A stretch of DNA of 64,000 bases from NCBI GenBank assembly GCA_947378785.1, contig CANCLK010000008.1, positions 1 to 64,000 of the forward strand, in the 5' to 3' direction. Position 1 is the stretch's first letter, and every line of letters starts with the position of its first letter. This stretch comes from Comamonadaceae bacterium. Its GTDB lineage: Bacteria; Pseudomonadota; Gammaproteobacteria; Burkholderiales; Burkholderiaceae_C. Position numbers and translations under genes: made by a program. Below the pieces are notes generated by a model that had not been told where the DNA came from, made no database searches, and saw only the letters and a program-made list of their open reading frames with translations. This document shows, in pieces, positions 48,489 through 57,663 of this stretch.

Positions 48489-48755
48489 GTCTTGTGCTTT
48501 CTTATCTTCTTAATTTTTTAAAATTCAAATTAGTAGTAGTAGTAAAGGGCGCTCGTCTCTGTGTACATCGTCATTTTCCCCTTTTTTATCAACTACTTGC
48601 AGACTGTTTAAGTTTGTGAGGAGAGCCCTGTTGATGCAGCTCTAAAAAATGAACAACTTGATAAAAACGAATTTTCCTGTGGATAACTTATGAGTTGTTA
48701 GTCAATTATCCCCAGCTTTTTACTGCAAGTCAGAGGCCTAGCGAAAGAGCTTGCG
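48489..48755. other. oriC: putative replication origin (oriC) in the dnaN-dnaA gap
   Basis: The gap contains an AT-rich stretch (TTAATTTTTTAAAATTCAAAT, 48510-48530), then TAGTAGTAGTAGTA (48531-48544) as a DnaA-trio, then a GC-rich GGGCGCTCG. TGTGTACAT (48560-48568), a weak DnaA box with the CACA core on the other strand, comes next. A perfect DnaA box TGTGGATAA lies at 48678-48686 and TTATCCCCA (one mismatch) at 48706-48714 in opposite orientation. Order and orientation (AT-rich, trio, GC-rich, box) match the basal unwinding module described for Bacillus subtilis. Gene directions flip between dnaA and rpmH. Confidence 0.8.
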
Positions 48756-50150
48756 TCAGCCTTTAAGTGTTTGTTCCAAAACGTGTAATTGTTGGTTAAG
48801 TTCCGTCATTTGTTGGCGTTCAGCAGACATTTTTCGGACCGCATGCAACACGGTCGTGTGATCCCGACCACCAAACAACTCACCGATTTCGGGCAAGCTT
48901 TTTTGTGTCAGCTCTTTGGCCAGATACATGGCAATTTGTCTTGGCCTGGCAATGCTTGCTGGCCTTTTTTTAGAGTACATGTCGGCGACTTTGATCTTGT
49001 AATAGTCAGCAACTGTTTTTTGGATATTTTCAACTGAAATTTGTCGATTTTGAATTGACAATAAATCCCGCAAGGCTTCACGCGCCAGTTGAATCGAAAT
49101 GTCCTTCTGGTTAAAACGAGAATAGGCCAGAATTTTGCGCAAAGCGCCTTCAAGTTCACGTACATTTGAGCGCACATTTTTAGCGACAAAAAAAGCGACT
49201 TCTTCCGGCATAACAGTGCCTTCGGCTTCGGCCTTACGAATCAAGATAGCGACGCGCATTTCTAGTTCAGGTGGCTCAATGGCCACCGTGAGCCCAGAGT
49301 CAAAACGAGACACGAGCCGCTCGTGAATGTCCGTCAAACCCTTGGGATAAGTGTCGCTGGTCATCACAATATGTGATTTTTTGGTTAACAACGCTTCAAA
49401 AGCATTAAAAAATTCTTCTTGTGTTCGATCTTTATTGGCAAAAAACTGGACGTCATCGATCAACAATAAATCTAAAGAGTGGTAGCGTTCTTTGAATTCG
49501 TCAAAGGTTTTACGCTGGTAGGCTTTGACAACATCCGAGACAAATTGCTCGGCGTGTATGTAGAGAATTTTGGCCGCCGGATTGTCTGCCAACAACTTGT
49601 TGCCAATAGCATGGACGAGGTGCGTCTTGCCAAGGCCAACGCCACCGTAAATAAACAAGGGGTTGTAAAGCTGGCCCAAGCTGCTGGCAACATGCATGGC
49701 TGCGGCACGGCCCATGCGGTTCGCCGTACCTTCAATCAGGGAGTCAAACGTCAACGAAGTGTTCAGGCGACTTTTGAACGGAATGACTGCTGGATCTTCT
49801 GAGTTGCTTAATTCTGCCGGCTCGGCAGCACCTAAAACTTTGAAATTTTGAGGGAGGGCGTTTGTTTTTGCGAGATTTTCGCGTTGCGCAAGCGCCAGTT
49901 CAAGGACAACGGATTGGCCAGAAACCTTTTCTAAAAGTGCCACAATTCGAGGTGCATATTGGGCACGAACCCAGTCAAGCTTGAAGCGGTTGCCTACTTG
50001 GATCGTCACTTTGCTCAGGTCGTGTGCAACATCGGCTACCAAGGGTTTAATCCACGTGTTGAACTGTTGCTCAGGGAGCTCTTGCGCCAAATGATCAACG
50101 CAAATTTGCCACAAATCGTGACCTAAAAAGGGGCGTACGGCCTCACTCAT
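48756..50150 (-). CDS. dnaA: chromosomal replication initiator DnaA
   Basis: A 464-aa DnaA. Domain I ([26 protein letters not shown]), a linker, the AAA+ domain with Walker [21 protein letters not shown] (near residue 170), Walker [25 protein letters not shown], and the C-terminal DNA-binding helix [20 protein letters not shown] are all intact. The initiator-specific motif of domain III ([29 protein letters not shown]) is present, as required for trio binding. It is the first gene on the minus side; DnaA boxes flank it on both sides. Confidence 0.98.
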   Translation of the reverse strand: MSEAVRPFLGHDLWQICVDHLAQELPEQQFNTWIKPLVADVAHDLSKVTIQVGNRFKLDWVRAQYAPRIVALLEKVSGQSVVLELALAQRENLAKTNALPQNFKVLGAAEPAELSNSEDPAVIPFKSRLNTSLTFDSLIEGTANRMGRAAAMHVASSLGQLYNPLFIYGGVGLGKTHLVHAIGNKLLADNPAAKILYIHAEQFVSDVVKAYQRKTFDEFKERYHSLDLLLIDDVQFFANKDRTQEEFFNAFEALLTKKSHIVMTSDTYPKGLTDIHERLVSRFDSGLTVAIEPPELEMRVAILIRKAEAEGTVMPEEVAFFVAKNVRSNVRELEGALRKILAYSRFNQKDISIQLAREALRDLLSIQNRQISVENIQKTVADYYKIKVADMYSKKRPASIARPRQIAMYLAKELTQKSLPEIGELFGGRDHTTVLHAVRKMSAERQQMTELNQQLHVLEQTLKG

Positions 50151-50537
50151 GGATTTCTTTGATGAGGGTGCAAAGGTGCGTTAAATCGCGTTGAGATTTG
50201 TGGATATTGTCTTTTTTTGGCACCCATCATTGTAGTCTGAGCGGACAGTTATCCACAAGCTGAATGATGCGGTTTTACCCTCAGGACAGACCCGGGTTTA
50301 TCGTTTAAGAATAGAGCAACCAAGGCTTAAAGCCTCAGGGTTTGCCTAAAGACCGGATCCCAAACGGTTGCCAGCAATGAATAAATTTGCCATAATCATC
50401 GGTTTCCCTGATTCACAGGGGGTTTTCACGCGCAGGCGTGCAAGCCCGGCGGACCTTGCAACGCTGGCAGCATCTTGCTGCCACCAAGCTCACAAGAATC
50501 ATGCAAGGGGAAAGATTTCTAGCCCGTAGGATTGATC
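50151..50537. other. dnaA-rpmH intergenic region with DnaA boxes
   Basis: This divergent promoter region of 387 bp holds TGTGGATAT (50199-50207, one mismatch to the reverse DnaA box) and a perfect TTATCCACA (50249-50257). No AT-rich unwinding stretch or trio as good as that in the dnaN-dnaA gap is present. The region should also contain the dnaA promoter (autoregulated by DnaA) and the rpmH promoter, and no ORF is supported. It could be a second half of a bipartite origin. Confidence 0.75.
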
Positions 50538-50672
50538 ATGAAACGCACATACCAGCCATCTAAAGTTAAGCGCGCACGCACGCACGGCTTTCTCACCCGC
50601 ATGAAAACACGCGGAGGTCGCGCTGTGATCGCCGCCCGCCGCGCCAAAGGCCGTAAACGCCTGGCCGTCTAA
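50538..50672 (+). CDS. rpmH: 50S ribosomal protein L34
   Basis: A 44-aa protein, [44 protein letters not shown], the standard L34. It is too short for the ORF track. It is the first gene on the plus side of the origin and precedes rnpA by 45 bp, as in nearly all bacteria. Confidence 0.98.
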   Translation: MKRTYQPSKVKRARTHGFLTRMKTRGGRAVIAARRAKGRKRLAV

Positions 50673-50717
50673 GTTTGTTGATTCGCAGGCAGGTCTTGAG
50701 GCCATCGGGCGCAGACA

Positions 50718-51158
50718 TTGCAGCGACTTAAAACCCGGGCCCAGTTTCAAGCTGTACTGGCTGGTGAGACGGTTGCCCGTAGTGAGCACTTCGCATTGCA
50801 TCGCGCAAGGCTCCCGTGTGGTGACCGTGTTACTCCAGGGGGCGGCGTATCTGAAGTTGTAATGGCAACGGCCCGCGACCTCAAGTCACTACCGCTTTTC
50901 CCGGTTCTTGACCTATGGATTGGTGCGATGGTCCCCAAACGTTGGGCCAAACGCGCAGTTACCCGTAACGCCATCAAAAGGCAGATCTACACCGTGAGTG
51001 CTGATTTTTCACCGAAGCAACGGCAAGCCGCTTTCGTGGTCCGACTACGGCGTGATTTTTCACGCAAAGTTTATCTGAGCGCCAGCTCTGACTATCTGAA
51101 GCATTCGGTGCGCACAGAGTTGTTGGCGTTGATGCAAGAGGGCGCGCGACAGTCATGA
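50718..51158 (+). CDS. rnpA: ribonuclease P protein component
   Basis: A 146-aa RNase P protein, with LKTRAQFQAVLAG at the N-terminus and the RNA-binding motif KRAVTRNAIKRQIY. It stabilises the M1 RNA for 5' tRNA processing. The start is a TTG at 50718; no better start fits the family. It overlaps yidD by four bases. The insert between residues 30 and 60 is longer than in E. coli, as is common in this group. Confidence 0.94.
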   Translation: MQRLKTRAQFQAVLAGETVARSEHFALHRARLPCGDRVTPGGGVSEVVMATARDLKSLPLFPVLDLWIGAMVPKRWAKRAVTRNAIKRQIYTVSADFSPKQRQAAFVVRLRRDFSRKVYLSASSDYLKHSVRTELLALMQEGARQS

Positions 51159-51538
51159 AGAGAGCGTTGAAAACACTGCTCTTGATGAAAAATTTGCCGA
51201 AAGTGGTATTGATCACGTTGGTCAAGGCTTATCGCTTGTTGTTAAGTCCATCACTGGGTTCGAGTTGTCGCTTTGAGCCCACTTGCTCGGCTTATTCCTT
51301 GCAATCGTTAGAGCAGCACGGCGCTGCCGCTGGCACTTATCTCACGTTGGGGCGACTTTTTCGATGTCACCCATGGTGTGAAGGCGGAATTGATCCCGTG
51401 GCCGCCCGATTTAGTTTTTTCTCTTCGACTTGGTCTTTTGCTGGTCGTCCGGCTGACAAAGACACGCGCAAACGAAGCCTCCTTTCCCGCTTGGCTACAC
51501 CCGTGGCCTTATCCTCTTCTAAAAAGAAACCGTCATGA
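51155..51538 (+). CDS. yidD: membrane protein insertion efficiency factor YidD
   Basis: A 127-aa protein with the family core LVKAYRLLLSPSLGSSCRFEPTCSAYSLQSLEQHGAAAGTYLTLGRLFRCHPWCEGGIDPV, including three conserved Cys. It helps YidC insert proteins. It is longer than the usual 70-85 aa owing to an extra N-terminal helix and a basic C-terminal tail ([22 protein letters not shown]). Start and stop overlaps with rnpA and yidC (ATGA each) show tight coupling. Confidence 0.94.
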   Translation: MKRALKTLLLMKNLPKVVLITLVKAYRLLLSPSLGSSCRFEPTCSAYSLQSLEQHGAAAGTYLTLGRLFRCHPWCEGGIDPVAARFSFFSSTWSFAGRPADKDTRKRSLLSRLATPVALSSSKKKPS

Positions 51539-53247
51539 ACGACATTCGGCGCACCATTTTGTGGGTGATATTTGGTTTTTCTATGGTCCTTTTGTGGGAT
51601 CAATGGCAGGTTCATAACGGACAAAAACCAACTTTCTTCCCTTCGTCGGCCACACAAAGCACCAAATCGCCGGTGGTTGCGTCGTCAGTGTCTGGGTCGG
51701 CCGCAGTGCCTAGCACGACGACACCCGTTGCATCTGCGTCTTCGGTCCCCGGCATGTCAACGCTTCCGGCAGACCAAGCCAATTCGGGCACTAAAAAAGA
51801 ACGTCTTGTGGTTAGTAACGACGTGCTGACGCTGACGTTTGATACCGAAGGTGGAACCTTGGTGCGTTCGGAGTTTGCGAAATACGCGGATATGGCGGAT
51901 AAAAAAAGCGGTTTTGTGTTGCTCGACGAAAGCAATAGCCGCGTTTATGTGGCGCAGTCCGGCCTGATTGGTGCAACGGGCACGAATTTGCCAACGCATA
52001 AAACAGTGATGGCCGTGCTGCCCGGCGATCGCTCACTGAAAGAAGGCAAGAATCAGTTCGAGGTCAAGTTTGAGTCACCGACCGTTGGCGGCATCAAACT
52101 CGTGAAGACATACACCGTGAAGCGTGGTGAATATGACCTCGCTGTGCGTCACGAAATGATCAATACCGGCGCAGAACCGGTGGCGCCGCAGCTGTACCTG
52201 CAACTTGTGCGCGATGGCAACAAGCCAGCGGGAGAGTCTTCGTTCTATTCAACCTTTACCGGCCCGGCGATTTACACCGAAGCCAAGAAATATCAGAAGG
52301 TCGAATTCAAGGATATTGAAAACAACAAGGTTGATGTTGAGAAAAAAGCCTCCAATGGCTATGTTGCCATGGTCCAGCATTACTTTGCATCAGTTTGGCT
52401 TTTGCCCGATGGCCTTCAGCGCGATCTGTTCTTGCGAAAGGTTGACAACAACCTTTATGCGGCAGGCATGATCACGCCATTGGAGAGCATTGCGCCAGGT
52501 GCCAGCAAGATCATCGACACCAAATTTTATGTTGGTCCGCAGGAAGAAAAAATTCTAGAAGCCTTGGCACCTGGCTTGGAATTGGTCAAGGACTACGGCT
52601 GGCTGACTATTTTGGCCAAGCCTTTGTATTGGTTGCTTTTCAGATTGCACGAGTTTCTTCAGAATTGGGGCTGGTCAATTGTGGCCTTGGTGTTGTTGTT
52701 GAAGATTGCTTTTTACTGGCTCAATGCGAAGGCTTACGCCAGCATGGCAAAGATGAAGGCGGTCAATCCGAAAATTGTTGAAATGCGTGAGCGTCTCAAA
52801 GACAAGCCGCAGGAAATGCAGCAAGCGATGATGAGGATCTACAAAGAGGAGAAGGTCAACCCAATGGGCGGCTGCTTCCCCATCATGATTCAGATCCCGG
52901 TGTTCATTGCTCTGTATTGGGTGCTGTTGTCGAGTGTTGAAATGCGCAACGCGCCGTGGATACTCTGGATTCAAGACCTCTCCGCGCCCGATCCTTATTT
53001 CATCTTGCCGGTGGTGATGACGTTGACGACGATGCTGCAAACAGCGTTGAATCCAACGCCTCCAGATCCGATGCAAGCTAAGTTGATGTGGTTCATGCCA
53101 CTGATTTTCAGTGTGATGTTTTTCTTTTTCCCGGCCGGCTTGGTGTTGTACTGGATCACCAACAATATTTTGTCGATTGCACAGCAATGGATGATCAACA
53201 CCAGAATGGGTGTTCCACCGCAGTTCAACTTGCCGAAGTTCAAATAA
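51535..53247 (+). CDS. yidC: membrane protein insertase YidC
   Basis: A 570-aa inner-membrane insertase. The N-terminal anchor is [18 protein letters not shown], followed by a Ser/Thr/Val-rich linker, a periplasmic beta domain (about residues 90-340) and five conserved C-terminal membrane segments. These include [27 protein letters not shown] and [39 protein letters not shown]. It folds and inserts membrane proteins alone or with Sec. A strong terminator follows. Confidence 0.97.
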   Translation: MNDIRRTILWVIFGFSMVLLWDQWQVHNGQKPTFFPSSATQSTKSPVVASSVSGSAAVPSTTTPVASASSVPGMSTLPADQANSGTKKERLVVSNDVLTLTFDTEGGTLVRSEFAKYADMADKKSGFVLLDESNSRVYVAQSGLIGATGTNLPTHKTVMAVLPGDRSLKEGKNQFEVKFESPTVGGIKLVKTYTVKRGEYDLAVRHEMINTGAEPVAPQLYLQLVRDGNKPAGESSFYSTFTGPAIYTEAKKYQKVEFKDIENNKVDVEKKASNGYVAMVQHYFASVWLLPDGLQRDLFLRKVDNNLYAAGMITPLESIAPGASKIIDTKFYVGPQEEKILEALAPGLELVKDYGWLTILAKPLYWLLFRLHEFLQNWGWSIVALVLLLKIAFYWLNAKAYASMAKMKAVNPKIVEMRERLKDKPQEMQQAMMRIYKEEKVNPMGGCFPIMIQIPVFIALYWVLLSSVEMRNAPWILWIQDLSAPDPYFILPVVMTLTTMLQTALNPTPPDPMQAKLMWFMPLIFSVMFFFFPAGLVLYWITNNILSIAQQWMINTRMGVPPQFNLPKFK

Positions 53248-53250
53248 GAA

Positions 53251-53274
53251 AAGGGCCGCTTCGCGGCCCTTTTT
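53251..53274 (+). terminator. intrinsic terminator after yidC
   Basis: AAGGGCCGC-TTC-GCGGCCCTTTTT is a textbook hairpin with a T tail, starting 3 bp after the yidC stop. mnmE begins just behind it, so mnmE needs a separate promoter or readthrough. Confidence 0.95.
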
Positions 53275-53287
53275 GATGAAACACACC

Positions 53288-54748
53288 ATGCTGGCCCGAC
53301 ACCAAGATCCCATCATTGCAATTGCCACCGCACCTGGCCGTGGCGCGGTCGGGATGCTCAGAATTTCTGGCAAGACAATTGCACCGATCGTTCAGAAACT
53401 GTGTGGCAAAAGCGTGCAGCCCCGACAGGCAACTTACCTACCTTTTGCGGACGAACATGGACAGGTGATTGATCAAGGGCTGGCACTTTTTTTCCCGGCA
53501 CCGCACTCTTTCACAGGCGAAGACGTGTTTGAGATACAAGCGCATGGCGGCCCGGTTGTGTTGCAATTGTTGCTGGCGCGTTGTTTGCAGGCAGCGGCCG
53601 AAATAGATGCAACAACCGGCCTGCAACGCCTTGCTGGCATGCGCGTCGCCCAACCTGGTGAATTCTCCGAACGGGCTTTTCTAAACGACAAGATTGATTT
53701 GGCGCAGGCCGAAGCGATTGCCGATTTGATAGACGCCAGCACCGAAACTGCAGCTCGCTCAGCGGCCCGTTCATTGACCGGCGAATTCTCTAACGAGGTC
53801 GGTGCTTTGCTCAGCAAGTTGGTGCATTTGCGTATGCTGGTTGAAGCCACGCTGGATTTTCCGGAAGAGGACATTGACTTTTTGAAGCAGGCGGATGCCA
53901 GTGGTCAGCTGCAGCGCCTTCAAACAACGCTTGCCAATGTCATGCAGCGCGCAACGCAAGGCGCCATCTTGCGCGAAGGCATCAAAGTGGTGATTGCCGG
54001 GCAACCTAACGCCGGAAAAAGCTCTTTGCTTAACGCCTTGGCCGGGGCGGAGTTGGCTATCGTGACACCGATAGCCGGCACAACACGCGACAAGGTCTCA
54101 CAACTCATTCAAATAGATGGGGTACCGCTGCATGTGGTCGACACGGCGGGTCTGCGCGACAGCCGTTCTGTCAATGTAGACGAGGTTGAAAAAATCGGAA
54201 TTGCTCGAGCTTGGGGTGAAATCGAAAGTGCCGATGCGGTTTTGTTCCTGCACGATTTAACGCGTCAGAACACGCCGGCTGAGCCTGATGTGGCGACGGC
54301 CTACCGTCGCGGCGACGAGGAGATACAAAAAGTCTTGGCAGCTAAGTTGCCACCGACAACGCCAGTCATCGACGTTTGGAACAAATCCGATTCAGCGCCT
54401 GCTGATGTCCTTGCTGGGGTGATCGTCCAAGGGACGTCCAGTGTGGTGATTTCTGCCAAGACCGGCGATGGTCTGCAGGCATTACGTCAGCAGTTGCTGC
54501 AGGTTGTTGGCTGGCAATCAGCACCGGAAGGCGTCTACATGGCTCGCGAACGGCATGTTCAAGCCTTGAAAGAAGTGGCCAGTCAACTGACGCGCGCAAA
54601 CGAGCAGTTAAGTGCAAAACAACCGGCGCTCGACTTATTGGCAGAAGACTTGCGGCAAGCCCAACGCGCATTGAGCCAAATCACGGGCGAGTTCACGCCA
54701 GACGATTTGTTGGGCGAAATCTTTTCAAAATTTTGTATCGGCAAATAG
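53288..54748 (+). CDS. mnmE: tRNA modification GTPase MnmE
   Basis: A 486-aa GTPase that works with MnmG (29915) on wobble uridines. The N-terminal folate domain starts [21 protein letters not shown], the G domain has [12 protein letters not shown] (near residue 238), DTAGLRDS and NKSD. The C-terminus ends [10 protein letters not shown] with the catalytic Cys. ATG 53288 matches the usual family start (MLARHQDP); ATG 53276 is possible and directly follows the yidC terminator. Ribosome-binding sites are weak for both. Confidence 0.95.
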   Translation: MLARHQDPIIAIATAPGRGAVGMLRISGKTIAPIVQKLCGKSVQPRQATYLPFADEHGQVIDQGLALFFPAPHSFTGEDVFEIQAHGGPVVLQLLLARCLQAAAEIDATTGLQRLAGMRVAQPGEFSERAFLNDKIDLAQAEAIADLIDASTETAARSAARSLTGEFSNEVGALLSKLVHLRMLVEATLDFPEEDIDFLKQADASGQLQRLQTTLANVMQRATQGAILREGIKVVIAGQPNAGKSSLLNALAGAELAIVTPIAGTTRDKVSQLIQIDGVPLHVVDTAGLRDSRSVNVDEVEKIGIARAWGEIESADAVLFLHDLTRQNTPAEPDVATAYRRGDEEIQKVLAAKLPPTTPVIDVWNKSDSAPADVLAGVIVQGTSSVVISAKTGDGLQALRQQLLQVVGWQSAPEGVYMARERHVQALKEVASQLTRANEQLSAKQPALDLLAEDLRQAQRALSQITGEFTPDDLLGEIFSKFCIGK

Positions 54749-54778
54749 CCGCTGACGCATCCATTTTCAGCCCAAGTT

Positions 54779-55717
54779 TCAGGGCAGATTGGCCCGCGGA
54801 TCATGCCGAGCCAGCCGAGCGAGCAAATACTCAACTTCTGTTTTTGCGGTCGCAGACATCGCCGCAGCGGGTTTGCGCTGCGCGTCTGATGACAGCAGGC
54901 CACGACGCATCAAAATGTATTTACGCGCGGCTAGGCCAACGCCCGGCTGCTGCTCATAGCGCATCAGCGGCAAGTGCGCATCGAACAAATCATGTGCTTT
55001 TTCGCGTTGCCCTTGGGCCGATAGTCGAACCACATCAACCAGCATGTCAGGGAAGCAATAACCCGTCATCGCACCGTTGGCGCCACGCTCGACTTCAAAG
55101 TCAAGAAAAAGCCCACCATTGCCGCAAAGAATAGATATCTCACGCATTTCATTTTTTTTCTGCCACCCGCGCAGGGTAGAAATCTTTTCCAAACCGGGCC
55201 AGTCCTCATGTTTCAGCATCAAGCATGAGGCATGGTTGTTGACGATGCGCTTAATCACGCCGGGGGCCATGACCACGGTGAACGTGAGCGGATAGTCCTG
55301 GATCACAAAAGGCACATCGTCGCCAATCGCGGCAACAGCCTGTTCGTAATAGCCGACGATTTGGTCATCGGTGCGCAAGGTGTTTGGGGGCGCGATCATC
55401 ACGCCAGCGGCACCCGCATCCATGGCCTCACGCGCCAACGCACGCATGGCTGCGAAGCCCGGCGCTGACACGCCAACGATGGTGGGTGTCACGGAGCGCT
55501 GAATGAAACGTCTGGCCACTTGCAGCGCTTCATCTTGTGCGAGTTTGGGCGCCTCGCCAAGCTGGCCCAGCACCGTGGTGCCAGTGACGCCTACTTGTGC
55601 ATAGAAATCAACCAGTCGGTCGATGGAAAGTAAGTCAATGCGGCCATCGGCTTCAAAAGGCGTTGGGGCAATGACGTAGACGCCGCTGGCTTGAGCGGTT
55701 AATTTAGGCGTGTTCAT
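54779..55717 (-). CDS. DHDPS/NAL-family Schiff-base aldolase, divergent active site
   Basis: A 312-aa class I aldolase-fold protein. The Schiff-base Lys is in CLMLKHEDWPG and the Tyr in FVIQDYPLTFT. The usual GTTGE loop, with its proton-relay Thr, is replaced by VLGQLGEAPKL, so both Thr are missing and it is not a dihydrodipicolinate synthase. Family members of this kind cleave or dehydrate sugar acids or aromatic side chains. It is next to an RraA-type aldolase/decarboxylase on the same strand, 15 bp apart, suggesting one pathway for a keto acid; the substrate is unknown. Confidence 0.85.
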   Translation of the reverse strand: MNTPKLTAQASGVYVIAPTPFEADGRIDLLSIDRLVDFYAQVGVTGTTVLGQLGEAPKLAQDEALQVARRFIQRSVTPTIVGVSAPGFAAMRALAREAMDAGAAGVMIAPPNTLRTDDQIVGYYEQAVAAIGDDVPFVIQDYPLTFTVVMAPGVIKRIVNNHASCLMLKHEDWPGLEKISTLRGWQKKNEMREISILCGNGGLFLDFEVERGANGAMTGYCFPDMLVDVVRLSAQGQREKAHDLFDAHLPLMRYEQQPGVGLAARKYILMRRGLLSSDAQRKPAAAMSATAKTEVEYLLARLARHDPRANLP

Positions 55718-55732
55718 GGTGGATATTTTGCT

Positions 55733-56455
55733 TCAAGTGTTTGTTGTTTTGCTGGCTTCATAGCGGGCTTTGTTTTCTGCATTGGGGGGGTAAAGGCCGG
55801 GCAGGGCCGCACCCGCATTGACCTCCGACATGATCCAAGCCTCGAGATTCTCTTGTTCAGCGGACAGCTCAAGGACGGCATCGAGCAAATTGGCCGGGAT
55901 CAGTACAGCACCATCCTCATCGGCCACGATCACGTCGTTCGGAAACACGGCCACACCACCGCAAGCTATCGGTTCTTGCCAGCTGACAAAGGTCAGGCCG
56001 GTCACGGACGCGGGTGCGGCCGTGCCTTGGCACCAGGCCGGCAAGCCGGTGCCTAAAACGCCGACGACATCGCGCACAACGCCATCAGTGACCAGTCCAG
56101 CGACACCGCGCTTTTGCATGCGGGCACAAAGAATGTCACCAAAAATGCCGGCGTCGGTCACGCCCATGGCATCGACCACGCAAATACAGCCAGGCGGCAT
56201 GGCTTCGATGGCTGCTCGAGTGGATATCGGTGATGACCAAGATTCCGGCGTAGCCAGATCTTCGCGGGCCGGTACAAAGCGCAGGGTGAAAGCGCGACCC
56301 ACCGTGCGCGGCTGATCGGCCCGCAAGGGTTTGGTGCCGCGCAGCCAGACGTTGCGCAAGCCCTTTTTAAGTAACACGGTCGTGAGCGTGGCGGTGGAGA
56401 TCGTCTTGAGCTTTTCAACGATGGCGGGTGAAAGGGGTAAAACCGCAAGTGACAT
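55733..56455 (-). CDS. RraA-family protein (HMG aldolase / oxaloacetate decarboxylase type)
   Basis: A 240-aa RraA-fold protein. The family motif is RGVAGLVTDGVVRDVVGVLGTGLPAW (near residues 135-160), where Arg and Asp bind substrate and metal; DVIVADEDGAVLIPANL follows. Members act as 4-hydroxy-4-methyl-2-oxoglutarate aldolases or oxaloacetate decarboxylases, while RNase E inhibition is a property of only one branch. It pairs with the adjacent aldolase gene (15 bp). The N-terminal region, about 80 residues, is longer than in E. coli RraA. Confidence 0.85.
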   Translation of the reverse strand: MSLAVLPLSPAIVEKLKTISTATLTTVLLKKGLRNVWLRGTKPLRADQPRTVGRAFTLRFVPAREDLATPESWSSPISTRAAIEAMPPGCICVVDAMGVTDAGIFGDILCARMQKRGVAGLVTDGVVRDVVGVLGTGLPAWCQGTAAPASVTGLTFVSWQEPIACGGVAVFPNDVIVADEDGAVLIPANLLDAVLELSAEQENLEAWIMSEVNAGAALPGLYPPNAENKARYEASKTTNT

Positions 56456-56494
56456 GAACAGACTCCTGAAATGGTTAAGTGGAGGTGACCAGAA

Positions 56495-57115
56495 TTAATG
56501 GCCAGAAAAATGAATCAGAGTAAAAAGAGGCAGCCCCGACGCACGCAGCTTGTCGGAGCCACCGAGTTCGGGCAAGTCGACAATTGCCGCGCCCTCCATC
56601 ACGTGGGCACCCAGTCGTTCAAGCAGTTTGCGACCGGCCATCATGGTGCCGCCGGTGGCAATCAGATCGTCAATCAGCAGCACTTTTTGCCCGGCACGCA
56701 CAGCATCTGTGTGCAATTCAACGGTGGCGCTGCCGTATTCGAGCTCGTAGGTTTCTTGCACCGTGGTGAAAGGCAGTTTGCCCTTCTTTCGAATGGGCAC
56801 AAAGCCAACGTTGAGTTCGTAAGCAATCACCGAGCCCAAAATAAAGCCGCGCGCATCAAGCCCTGCGACGACGTCAGGCCGTAGCGCCGGGTCCATGTAG
56901 CGGTGAACAAAAGCATCGATCAACACGCGGAAGACTTTTGGATTTTGCAACAGTGGCGTGATGTCACGAAACTGCACACCAGGCGCTGGCCAATCCGGCA
57001 CCGTGCGTATGTGGCTGCGCAGGTACTGGCTCACCGTTTGGTGCGTGAGGACGTCGGACTGGGTTGGGTTTTGGTTTGGATTAGACACGGGGGCGTTCAT
57101 TGTGTAAGACATCAT
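56495..57115 (-). CDS. apt: adenine phosphoribosyltransferase
   Basis: A 206-aa enzyme salvaging adenine to AMP with PRPP. The PRPP loop is [25 protein letters not shown], and the N-terminal part [23 protein letters not shown] and [20 protein letters not shown] are typical. The start is set at ATG 57115 because it overlaps the stop of the phosphatase gene (ATGA); ATG 57100 (MNAPV) is an alternative. It is the last gene of the antiporter-phosphatase-apt operon. Confidence 0.92.
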   Translation of the reverse strand: MMSYTMNAPVSNPNQNPTQSDVLTHQTVSQYLRSHIRTVPDWPAPGVQFRDITPLLQNPKVFRVLIDAFVHRYMDPALRPDVVAGLDARGFILGSVIAYELNVGFVPIRKKGKLPFTTVQETYELEYGSATVELHTDAVRAGQKVLLIDDLIATGGTMMAGRKLLERLGAHVMEGAAIVDLPELGGSDKLRASGLPLFTLIHFSGH

Positions 57116-57663
57116 GACAATGTCGTCCGTGCCAGCACCGCGCCGTTGGCATGGACGATCAGAGCTTCGCCCATGGCCGTGAATTCGCCAGTGAGCGCCG
57201 TGATGTTGACTTGGTGTGTCACCCACACCTCAAACTCACCGGCGGGCATGGCATGTAGCAGCGTACGCAGGCTTTGGCTCTGTGGCTCTGGCAGACTGTC
57301 GTTGTTGAAGGTCGAGTTGAGCGCAGGCAAAACCGTGTAGGAGCCGAAGGCCAGCTCAGCGGTGTCACGACACCGGCACCAAGCACTGGATTGCACCGCC
57401 CGGGCTTTCAGTTGATGACTTTTGAACCATTGACCAATACGGCGTGATTGTTCGCGGCCGGTTGCGCTCAAGTTGCGCTGAGAGCTGCAATCGCTCAGTT
57501 GAAAGTTCGGCGGATCGCCAATACCGGGATCGGTCTCGGCATGCCGCATCAGAAAGACGCAGGCGCCAGATCGCAGCAGGGTTGGCATATCTTTGGCGCT
57601 TTGTGAATGTGCCGCGGGCCAGTGAGCGCTGGCGAGGATGGCCAGAGCTGTTCGTCGTTTCAT
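57112..57663 (-). CDS. exported histidine-phosphatase-family protein
   Basis: A 183-aa protein with an N-terminal signal-like stretch ([23 protein letters not shown]) and a histidine phosphatase core: [19 protein letters not shown] (catalytic RHAE motif, His near residue 41), [17 protein letters not shown] and [16 protein letters not shown] (second His). It dephosphorylates an unknown substrate, probably in the periplasm. Start and stop codons overlap with those of the antiporter and apt genes by four bases each. Confidence 0.85.
   Translation of the reverse strand: MKRRTALAILASAHWPAAHSQSAKDMPTLLRSGACVFLMRHAETDPGIGDPPNFQLSDCSSQRNLSATGREQSRRIGQWFKSHQLKARAVQSSAWCRCRDTAELAFGSYTVLPALNSTFNNDSLPEPQSQSLRTLLHAMPAGEFEVWVTHQVNITALTGEFTAMGEALIVHANGAVLARTTLS

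Noticed and set aside
48580-48600. TTATCAACT as a further DnaA box
   Set aside because: It lacks the CACA core and has too many mismatches to count as a DnaA box.
50045-50070. CACGTG motif in dnaA as a third parS
   Set aside because: The flanks (AATCCACGTGTTGAAC) do not match the parS arms; only the central CACGTG is shared.
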